From assembly GCA_018398765.1 (NCBI GenBank), contig JAHBMJ010000642.1, forward strand, positions 50,185-114,184: 64,000 nucleotides of DNA. Direction: 5' to 3'. This stretch comes from Chromera velia (taxonomy: Eukaryota; Sar; Chromeraceae). A model generated the notes under the pieces. It worked only from the letters and a program-made list of their open reading frames with translations, was not told where the DNA came from and made no database searches. Each line of letters opens with the position of its first letter. Within the stretch, counting starts at the first letter, position 1. This document shows positions 13,861-23,483 of this stretch, piece after piece. A program made the translations under genes and the position numbers.

Positions 13861-14783
13861 AAAAAAGAAAGAAAGGAAAGAAAGAAAGAAAGAAAGAAAG
13901 AAAGAAGGAAGGAAGGAAGGAAGGGAAGGAAGGAAGGAAGGAAGGAACGAAAGAAAGAAAGAAAGAAAGAAAGAAAGAAAAAAAGAAAAAAAGAAAGAAA
14001 GAAAAAAGAAAGAGAGAAAGAAAGAAAGACCAGACCACCTACCTGTGCTGGAGGAAGTAGATGACCATGTTCATCCAGGCATACGAGGACAGACCTCCAT
14101 CCTTTGGACAGATCAGACCGCGGGCACGTGCCCAGAGCTTCACCATAATTCCTGCAAACAAGCAACCAGGCAGGAAGGAAGGAAGAAAAGGAACGAACGG
14201 AGAGAGAAAAGGAGGGTCAGGCGACTCTGTTGGTTGTTTTTCTGTTTCTTTCGCGCCTTCCTTCTTTTCTTCCTTTGTCTTTAATTCTCTTTCTCTGCTT
14301 CCCTATGGTGTTTGGGGGGTGCAAGCCCGGGCCGACAGACAGACCATGCACTAATATATATACACACACAGACGCACTCGCACACACAAAGAGACTCACA
14401 CGCACACATTGAGATATGGGGAGAGAGAGAGAGGGAGACAGGGAGACAGAGAGAGAGAGGGAGAGGGCGGCTCCGCATGGAACAACGGACAGAAGGCAGC
14501 AAAACAGACAGAAGGAAGGCAGGAAGGAAAATGCATCTAGGGCAATCCTGTGCGCAGGTACACCGGCCGACCGACAGAGCAACACGCAGGCCAGCCAACA
14601 GAGATCCCATCGAAAGAAAGACCCCAGACAAACATACAAAGAACCAGACCTCCCTGCGGAAGGAAGAAGAGACTCACCGAGCTCATGGCACTCCGCTTCC
14701 AGTTCTGCGTAGGCCCTCAGGAGTTTGGAGTTCCGCAGACTGATCGGGTTGTCGTCTCCGAACGTCACGTCAATGTCGAAGTC

Positions 14784-14828
<45 letters not shown>

Positions 14829-17800
14829 GGCAGGAAGGAAGAAGGCACGCATACGGAGAGAGGCATGTGAGTGTCCGGGGGAATGTGTGAGAAGGGAAGC
14901 GCCGCCTTCACACAAAAAGCACGAAGAAGAGATCACAAAAAAATATGCTACCAGTGCGGAAAGGAAAGGAAAGGAAACAGGTCTGCCCCTGAAGATGTCA
15001 AGGCGAGGCGCAAAGAAGAAGAAGACGGGTGGAACAGAAGGAGGGAGAAAGAGGGGGAGGTCCCACGAAAAGAAAAAGAAGTCGGCCGGACGAAGGATTC
15101 TTGAGGAGGAAGATGGATGCATGCAATGCAGCGCAGATGTGCAGCGGAAGAGGAAGAGGGAAGAAGGGAGGGAGAGGAGGTGTCGAAGGGAAACTCCTGG
15201 AAGGAAAAAGTGAAAAAAGAAAAGAGAGGAGGTGAGTGAAGAGAACAGAAGGACCGCAAGAGAGAGAGAGAGAGAGAGAGACCTACGAACATCGTCGATC
15301 GTGTCGCCTTGCTGCAGAACAACGGGCGGTAAAAACAAGTGAAAGGAAACGGAGGGACAAAAGGGGTATTTTTCATGAAAGCTCTTTCTCACAGAAAACG
15401 GGAATCGCCTGCTGACAGTTCTTTCTCTCTGTTCTCTTCTTTCTCGCACCCACAGCATAGACCACTCATTCATTCTCTCTGTGTCGGAAGACCAGATCGG
15501 GCCCCTCTCGTTTTGTGTTCGCGTGCGGACTGGTTAGATCAAACGAAGGCAGCAAGGAAAATTCAGGGATTCTCGGTTTAAAAAAGAGGAATGCAAGAGC
15601 TGAACACATCACACTGTCGCACATTGTATTCATACCAGGAGGCACTCTGAGAGTAAAAACGAGGGAGGACCTTGACAGGTATGGGACGAAACGGATCACC
15701 AACACCCTGCATGTGTGACAGAAACAGACACACCCCTTGCCGATCAAGAAAACTCCCTACTGACAGACAGACGTGAGCACCTGTCAATCGACCGACCGAC
15801 CGCTTTCACTTTGAGGACGGGGACGCGCGCCGAAGTGACTGGCTCTGTTCCGAAGCCCCAGCTGCTGTCTTCTCCAAAACTGACTTTCTGCAGAAGGAGG
15901 GAGAGAGAGAGAGGGAGAGAGGGCAAAGGCGATGCAGAAAGGAAGTAAGAGAGGATGGATAGATGTCGCTTCATAACTGTCAGGGGCGTTGCTCTTCTGT
16001 CTGTTTTCCTTTCCTCATGACTCAATCAGCAACCAACAACAAGCAGACGGACAGACAAGGCGACAGACAGACAGGCAAGGGACAGAGGACGCTGCTACAG
16101 ATGAGAGAAGAAGAACGTTGCGTCGGAAAGGTTAACGCCTTTCCCCTTTCTCTTTCTTCGGTGGTTTCTGCTCTAAATCTTTCACAACAGAAATGAAGAG
16201 AAAGTTGGAGAAGACGAAGCCCCGTTCCGTATCGATCTTGGCAGGCTTCAGTTTCTCGTTCTTTCTCTGTGCTACCGTTCCCTTCCCCAAATTGAATTCT
16301 TTCCTTCCTTTATTGTTTGTCACTTTTCTTTTTTTCCCTGTGTCTGGAAAGGTATTTGGCTGCTTTCTCATTTTGCAGGCTTCAAGAAGGAACAGTCGCG
16401 ACGGGAAAAGACATCAGACATTTGAAATCCGGTCGGGCCTTTCAGTCACCCAGTCAGTCAGACAGTGCGCTGATGGCAGGGATCTGAAGGAGGAAAATAA
16501 CGAACAGAGGAGGGAAAATCGGACAGACACGCAGGTAAGCAGGAGAAGAAATCAAGGGAAAGGACCAGACAGATCAAAACGGAAAGAAAGAAGGGAAAAA
16601 AGAAAGACACACATCTAGGATCTTGCCGAGTTGCCTGACGAGCACGGCGTCATTGGACAGGCCGCAGTCAATCCTCGTCTGCTCGCCGGCCGGACCAAAC
16701 ATATGCGTGTCGTCGCGTTCCTGCAATCCCATCCCATTTCATTCCACTTAATTCATATTTGGCTCACTTATTTTGCGCATTTTCAATTATCAGTTCATTC
16801 ACTTGAGGATGAGTGGTCAGTACAAACCAGAGCGCCGTTCTACCTGGGGGATGTATGTCACTTCAACGGCAATACGAAGGAGCGGAAGCAAGAGAGGAAA
16901 AGGAAAGGAAGAAAAGGCAAAGCGACGGTAGTAGAGCAAGACAGGACAGACAGAAACAAACAAACAAGCAAAGAAAAAAGGGTCCTCGATCCTTTCCCTC
17001 CCCGATCATACAAGGAAAGAAAGAGAGACCTGCTGCAACAAAGCAACCAAGCAGGCAATTCTGCCTACCTGCCTGCCTACCCGTTTGTCTGCTGGCACGA
17101 GGACGTCACAGTCGGAGAAGACGTCGGCGAATCCACTCACAGAGGAACCGTACGCAACCAGTTGCCCTCTTCCCCCGTGGATTTTCGCCACCTCCTTGCT
17201 CACACGATCCAGCATCTGCATACATTCATGCGTGTGAACAGAATAGAACGGAACAAAAGAAGGAGGGAAGAGATCGAAGATACAATCCAGACAGCTCGAT
17301 AACCCCTCGTGACCGCACAGAATGCATCCTGAGGTCTTTCAGGATGAGAATCCCGGACTTCGGGCTGAGGGAGCAGCTCCAGTCCTTCGTTGATGGTAGT
17401 CTCGACATGACTGAAGTGGAGTGAAAGCATCAGTCGGACACAGACTGTTTATAGTGCAGATGAAAAGACAGGAAGGAACAAAATTAAAAAAAAAAGGATT
17501 GGACGAAAGAGAGACAAACTGGGAGAAACGAACAAACAAACTACACCATTCTTCTCTCTCCCTCTCTCTATTGGTCCTTTTATTCATCAATTCTTCTAGC
17601 TGTATGGGGTGTGGACGTGTCGTTTTTGACTTCGGGCTATACAGACATGCTGACAGGACACGCAGACCGGAAAGCGAAGGGGCGATCGCAGGATGCGCAC
17701 GAGTGAGTGCCCAAGTCCCTCATTCACATCGTTTGTTCGTTCTTCTCCAACCAACCGAAGGACCCCCCGGACCACAGAGCTCTGACAAACTGACTGACTG

Positions 17801-18495
17801 ACTAACTGACCTGGCGTCTGAAGGTGATGGCCTTCGGCTCGAGGAGGTTCTTCTTGTACACCTGCATGCGTCAGTCAGTCAGACAGTCACACAGTCAGGC
17901 AGACAGTGAGACAGCCAGTCAGTCAGGAGGGCGAGGAGGAAGATGCATCGAATTCTCGCTTCATCCCTCCCTCCCCCACAGGTCGTTCGTTCAGCTACCC
18001 AATCGCTCCACCGACCACAGGGGAAACGAGAGGAAGTCATGGGGCTATGTGTGGAACACAACTACAAGAAAGACGCCACCCAGGCAGAATAAAGAGAGGA
18101 ACGAGAGACAGAGGTGGACTTTCACAAGAGAGAGGCCTCATTCGTCCCAGGCAGCAGACAGACCGGGAAGGAAGGAAGCAGGGAAGAAAGGAAGGAAGGA
18201 GGGACGTGTTTGGGAAAAGTCCAACACCTGCTGTGTCAGAAAAGAAAACAAAAACGGCCGCGCTCTGTCGGATGAAACACAGAAGGAGTGCGAGTTGTTG
18301 ACGTGTCCTCTTCCTTCTCTGTTTCTTTTTTTCCCCGATGATTTACGAATCATTGAACAAAATCCTGTCGGATGCTGAGGGACAGTCAGGCATGACGCAA
18401 GTGTCCGTGTAATAAAAAACTGTATTTACTTCCCTTCCGCCCTTGCACACTGAGTGCTTCATTGCAAAGAAAGAAAGAAAGAAAGAAAGAAAGAA

Positions 18496-18541
<46 letters not shown>

Positions 18542-19463
18542 GAAAGAAAGAAAGAAAATAAGAAAATAAGAAAATAAGAAAGAAAGAAAGAAAGAAGCGA
18601 TGAAGGCTCACTTGCGTCAACGCATTGTCGATTCGTTTGATCTCCACAAAGCAGAGGTCATCGTCCTCCTGTGGCTTGCACAGATTCCCGACCCCTGCCA
18701 TCACCTTGGCGACCGTCATCTGCTTTCCTAGCTTGTTCTTCCAGTCGAGGGCGCACGCAGTTTCGGCATTCATCAGCCGTACGTGGGGTCGGGGGTCTCT
18801 TTGGTCGTTAAGAGGAAACGTGCGAAGGATCTTCAACATTCCAGCCAGACGTTTTCGGAACTCAAGTGTTCCCTCAGTCTCATCCCTATGCGCGTGCGTG
18901 AACCTTGTTGCAGGCGCAACCACCAGAAAAATACGTTCAAACTGAGTGTACACAGAGCGAAGCATCTGCCTGTCTTCATTAGTTAATTTCCGGAAATCCG
19001 TTGGTTCGCCCAACTTTCGGCCCAAGTGCCCCACTGCGAACTCATACATTTGTTCGACCGACTCAGAAAAGCCTGCGGTGAAGGCGCCATGGTACTCCTT
19101 GGTGTCGAGCTTTCTAAGGAAATCGTACTCGTTGTCCTTCACCCACTCTTTGTGTTCATCGTCGGGCTGCAACCATGCTTCCATCAGACGTACGAGGAGG
19201 ACGGTCCGAGCCTCTGGCAAGCTCCTGAGGAGACGCTCCATGAAGGAATCGCAGGCAGCCACGTGCCTCGCGACTCCGTCCCGCACTGAGCATCCTTGCA
19301 TCGTTTCCATGATGGCGGGGTCAATCTCGACTGGTATTGTCTCCTCCTCATCTTTCATCTCAACTCTGGAAGTGTGACGAACAGAAGAAGATCGGGAAGA
19401 GGTCTCACTCTCTGAATCAGCCGGGGGAAGACCCGTCCTCTCTTCGTCGTCAACGATCTCCAT
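10194..19463 (-). CDS. Cid1-like terminal nucleotidyltransferase (TUTase / non-canonical poly(A) polymerase)
   Basis: Adds nucleotides, probably U or A, to RNA 3' ends. Fourteen phase-consistent exons: 19463-18612, 17861-17811, 17400-17314, 17215-17081, 16720-16613, 15887-15781, 15311-15287, 14783-14678, 14151-14043, 13547-13265, 12814-12572, 11953-11913, 11292-11208 and 10586-10194. They total 2625 nt, 874 residues. The catalytic GS motif [19 protein letters not shown] lies near residues 352-370 and supplies two Asp (SDCD). The third acidic site is in [11 protein letters not shown] (~456-466). The central domain has [17 protein letters not shown] and [17 protein letters not shown]. The PAP-associated domain has [18 protein letters not shown] and [13 protein letters not shown]. 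An acidic N-terminal extension of ~300 residues and a ~130-residue C-terminal exon are not recognised. The start ATG at 19463 is the first in the open frame. Junctions at exon 3 and exon 11 are the least certain. Substrate and compartment cannot be told from sequence. Confidence 0.88.
11511..11700. repeat. GACT and CA microsatellites in a TUTase intron
   Basis: GACT tandem copies at about 11511-11541 are followed by a long CA/CCACA tract at about 11587-11696, within the intron between exons 12 and 13 of the nucleotidyltransferase gene. Confidence 0.9.
13815..14030. repeat. GAAA/GAAG microsatellite in a TUTase intron
   Basis: About 210 bases of near-pure GAAA with an internal GAAG block, inside the intron between the exons at 14151-14043 and 13547-13265. 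It ends about 14 nt short of the donor side of the upstream exon. Confidence 0.9.
18467..18598. repeat. GAAA microsatellite adjoining TUTase exon 1
   Basis: A GAAA tandem tract lies in intron 1, only about 14 nt downstream of the donor of exon 1 on the minus strand. In the unspliced frame it would encode Phe/Leu/Ser runs, which explains the low-complexity tail of that open frame. Confidence 0.9.
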
Positions 19464-20234
19464 TTTCTTTTTCTCAACAACGTTCGCGCAGGTTGATGGA
19501 TGTTCTTTTTCAAAAATTGTTCTCGTCTTTTCCTCTCCGGTTGCTGCGAGAAGAGTCCCAAACGGCTGGGCGGAAGGCCAGCCAACCGCCTGTCTCAGAT
19601 CGGACAGGTTGTCTCTGACCGATAGGAAACAACTGGCAGGGAGAGAAGAGACAAAAAAGCGGTAGAATAAATAATGAGACGGGTGGGGAAAAGTCGAACT
19701 TGCCGACTTAGTCGAGAGACGGCCCGACGAAAATCACTCTCAAAATTTCTGTTTCAGGCCAGAGCAAAGACACAAAACGCTATCGACAGGCAAACAGGAA
19801 AAGCCTTCCGATCAGAGCACTTCTTCGGTTTTTCTGCTGGACCGAAATTGCACCCTTCGAAGAATGAATCGTACAAACTTACTATTCATATATACTACAA
19901 AGAAGCTCTGTCTGACCATGGTCGCGGAATGTCGCGGATTTCAATGGCTTTGTGCGTCGATGTGCGAGCTTTCAGATGCCTTCAGAGACACAGCAATTGC
20001 AAATCACCACGGGTACTCCGTGCGAGCGTCCATTTGGCCCCGAAAAGTAGCACGCGCGGGGCACTTTAATAAGAGCTATAGGATTCATTGATTCACTCTG
20101 ACAGTCTGCCAAGCTTGCAACTGACCAGCTGTGACTTTTGTAGTACAGAGCTTTCGCAAGGGCAAATCGATGCTGAATTGGCTATTGTGCTGAATTAGTC
20201 CGACGAAGCGTTACAACCTTTGGAAGTGGTGAAG
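19464..20234. promoter_or_regulatory. Divergent intergenic region TUTase/DUF1350
   Basis: 771 bases separate the two start codons, so it should carry 5' leaders and promoters of both genes. I see no TATA-like box at a convincing position and no repeated motif. Short open frames here have no recognisable content. Confidence 0.45.
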
Positions 20235-23200
20235 ATGCTGGTCCTAATGCGTGTGTGGCTGGCTTTGAGCTGTGCCATGTCTCTTCATGCCTCGCAAGCC
20301 TTCCTCCTCTCCTCTCCCGTCTCCTCCCTCAGAGTCAGTCCCTCTTGCTCTGTTCCTTTCAACGTGCTTGCACTTCCTGGTAGTCGGATTGGTTGCTTTC
20401 GTATCTCCCCCTTCGTCAGATTAGTGTGTCTCATTGTGTGCTTTGTGCGCCTCTGTTTGCAGCCGTCTCGCACAGCCATTGGTGCGGGAGTCAAGGAGAC
20501 GGGTCTGCAAAGCCCGGGTGGGCAGATGAAGAGCCGGCGTGCTTGGTCGGACTTCATCAATCACACAGAGGAGTCACTGCTGGGGAGACGGAGAGAAAGA
20601 CGGGCAGCCCTGGTGGGGTGGAACCTCGACTCGCAGGCCTGCTTGGGTCTCTACATGCCCGCCGCCACTTCCACCCTCCCGCCTACCTGTCTAATTCACT
20701 TCATTGGAGACTTCTTTGCGTCAGGCAATCCTGTTGGATGCTACAAGGAGCTCCTTGAGAATGTGGCCGAGGCAACGGGAGCGGCTGTGATAGCCACTGC
20801 ATGGAATTGTGGAGCAGGGAGCCAGCTGCAAGAGGCCGTCTCCTGCGGTAATGAGTTTGTACGAGGGAAGGGTCTGTTGTCTCGAATGTGGTCAGGGGAG
20901 CGTGCAGACGACCCGGATGCCCTGGAGGAGACGGAGGACGACAGGGACTCCATCCTCAGAGACAAACAGAAAGTCCTCAATCTCCCTGTAGTCGGCATGA
21001 CACATGGAATGGGTCAGTCAGTCAGTCAGCCACGCCTCCCGGTGCACCTTTCGTAACTTGACGTGGCTAGAGTGGGAACGCACAGAGATGCGCGAAGAGT
21101 GCTTAGTTCCACTTGCCTCCTGTCTCCTTTTGTATGTATCCCCCGTCGTGCCCTGATCCCGAGACGGTGGGTGCTTCATCTTCAGGTGTGTGTTTTTGCT
21201 CTTTCTGACTTTTGCTTACTTACTTCCTGCCCCCTTGTAATCTGAATTGTCGGCCTACTGGGAACTCGGGAGCAAGTGCGAAGAGGCGGTCCTCTTCGGA
21301 CAAACGGAAAAGACAGAGAGAGTATGGCGGTACTTCCTCTGAGTCTGTTCCCACTTTGGTTTGTGTGGTCGCGTGGCTGTTCCTTCCGTGTCCGCCTGCA
21401 GGGGGAGAGCTTTTGGGACTTCTCTCGAGTCTGCATTTATTTTCATACAGAATTTATTTTCATACAGAATTCTTTTTCTGTATGAAAATAAATGCATGGC
21501 TGTTCCGTGTCTGCAGGGGGAGAGCTTTTGGGGCTTCTCTCGAGTCTACCGCCGGCCAAAAGAGAGGCAATGGGCCTAAGCAAACAGAACAATGCGAATC
21601 TGTTTCTGGCCCCCTGCATCCCCGATCCACGCGACGTGAATCTTCCCCCTGTGCGGTCGGGGGACGGGGGGGGTTCTGAGGAGATGAGGGCCGATTTTTT
21701 ACGGCTGTGCGAGTTTTTTCGTGTGATTGACGCACGCCGTGAAGAGCAGCCCTCCCTTTTTCTCCCCCTGAATGCTCTCGACTTGGATGTAGAATTTGCA
21801 AGGGCTGAAGAAGAGAAGGCACGGGCTGAGGGCAAAAAGGGGTACATTGAAGAAAGTGAAAAGTGGAATGTTGATTCTGGAATGTGTGCAGGTCCCAGTA
21901 GTTCGTCTTTGTGTGCAGAAATCGAGAATGAGTTGGAGGAAGAGAGGAAAAGGTGGAAAAAGGAAATCGATGCCGTGGAAGTGGCAAGAAGGGAGTTTCT
22001 CCTTCGGACTCTCGCTCTAGTTTCCAGATTGCCGGGCCCTTCAGCAGAAACATCAGGTGCGTTTGCCTCACAGGCATCCCGGCTCATGCGAATTCTCTTG
22101 CGGTATGCGAAGCAATTCCTCTCAACCCTACAGACGTATGCTGACACAAAGGGGGACGAGGAGGGGGCCACGTTGGCCCAACAACGTGCCGGGGCCCTTG
22201 CCGGGGTCATGAAAGACTTGGTCCCCCGTATTGAGAAAGCACAGGGATTGTGGGTGCGAATGGAGGCCTTGGTGAGAGCGCGCCTGGCCCTGTCCCATTT
22301 CCGGGGTGTGCTACCTCAACCTGCCCCCCCTGCAACTGTGCTTGGTGATTTTGTCCGAAGCGAAGCCGCAGAGCTGGAGGCAGAGCTCTGGCAGCTCCTC
22401 CGTTCCCCTGCCGAAGCCCATGTTCCCTCTTTTCTCCAATCGTTGGGTGGAAAGGTCCCAGACAGTGAGGCGCTCTCCCTTGGCGGTAAGCGCATGGGTG
22501 AGGCTGCAGCAAAGAAAGCCCTGACAATTTCGTTATTGACAACAGAATTTGGTTCGGGTTGGGGAGAAGAGCTGGGAGGTGCCATCACTGAAAGTCTCGC
22601 GAAGGGCTGGGGTGACAAAGACGAGTTGGCCGTTAAAGAGAGAATGAGAAAGTCCGCAGACTCCACAGTGCTCCTTTCTCTTTTGTCGTGCGCACAAACG
22701 CTCTTGCGAGCCACAGAGGACGGCGGAGCGGTGGAGCGTTTGCGTCCGAAACTTCCAGATCAAACGGTGGAGGAAACTTTCCCCGTTTTCTCTCCTCAGA
22801 TTTTCTTTTCAGGTCTGGGGGGTGATTCCTCTTCTTCCATCCCACCCAAATTCAACCCCCCGCGACCTGTTGTTGAACAGGCCCTCACGGCTTCCTACCG
22901 CTGTCCCCGCACGGCAGTTCTCACACCGTCAGGCGAGCAGAGTGCCGAGATGAAAAGGTACTATGCAGAATTCGCAGACCTCCTCCGACAGGCAAGTAAA
23001 GAGGGGGGGGTTGTGTCTGAAGATGAGCTGCCTGGGAGTCACTTCTCGGTGGGGTCTGTTTTCTTTCGGAATTTCATGCGGCATGTTGATGGGGTCAGAA
23101 GAAGAGAGCAGTCAGCAGCCAGCGGTAGCAAGAGCAGAACTGCCCTAGAGAGACTGGGGATTGACCCTTCACAGCTGGGGATGGGGGGTGAGGAAGATAG

Positions 23201-23483
23201 GGAAGAAGTTTTATGGGAATTTCTAAACCCAAAAGATGGGGGAAGCACGGCATTGTTGGGGAGAGGTGCAGGGCTGGGCAGTAACCCTTGTGTTTCTTCT
23301 CTTCTGGGAGTGCCATCTCCTGATGGCAGTGCGGTATCTGTTTTACATTCTGAAAAGAAGTTGCTGCCCCGTCTGGTGGACAGAGTAGCAGCTGAGGTTT
23401 GCAGCGCAGTCGGTACCTCGCGCAACAAATGGGAAGTGGGAACTCCACGACGAATGCAATCCGCGCCAGTCGGTGCAAATTGA
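20235..23483 (+). CDS. DUF1350 family protein, predicted plastid-targeted, with long C-terminal extension
   Basis: DUF1350 proteins are alpha/beta-hydrolase-like proteins of cyanobacteria and plastids with no established reaction. Exon 1 is 20235-21012 and exon 2 is 21517-23483; the phase-1 junction joins THGMG to GELLGLLSS. Residues 1-25 look like a signal peptide (hydrophobic core, then ASQ-AFLL). With the following Ser-rich stretch this resembles bipartite targeting to a complex plastid. The family core is LIHFIGDFFASGNPVGCYKE, TGAAVIATAWN and LPVVGMTHGMG (nucleophile-elbow-like, Thr in place of Ser), then NNANLFLAP. Beyond the family length there are about 600 further residues, mostly Ala/Leu/Glu-rich helix, that I do not recognise. 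A 39-nt in-frame stretch (about 20423-20461) could be a small intron. The 3' splice region of intron 1 is duplicated (see findings). TTG at 20220 precedes the ATG in the same frame, but 20235 is the first ATG. Confidence 0.82.
21374..21550 (+). repeat. Duplicated 3' splice site and exon start flanking a hairpin insert
   Basis: About 21374-21431 and 21497-21548 are near-identical direct copies carrying the intron end, the AG acceptor and the first ~30 nt of exon 2 (GGGGAGAGCTTTTGGG, then CTTCTCTCGAGTCT). Between them lies a perfect 21-bp inverted repeat (21432-21452 with 21476-21496), plus a third partial copy of the arm in the loop. Only the second acceptor (exon from 21517) keeps the reading frame. 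Confidence 0.9.

Noticed and set aside
13574-14165. Phe/Leu/Ser-rich 'membrane protein' frames on the minus strand
   Set aside because: They are translations of the GAAA/GAAG microsatellite in a TUTase intron.
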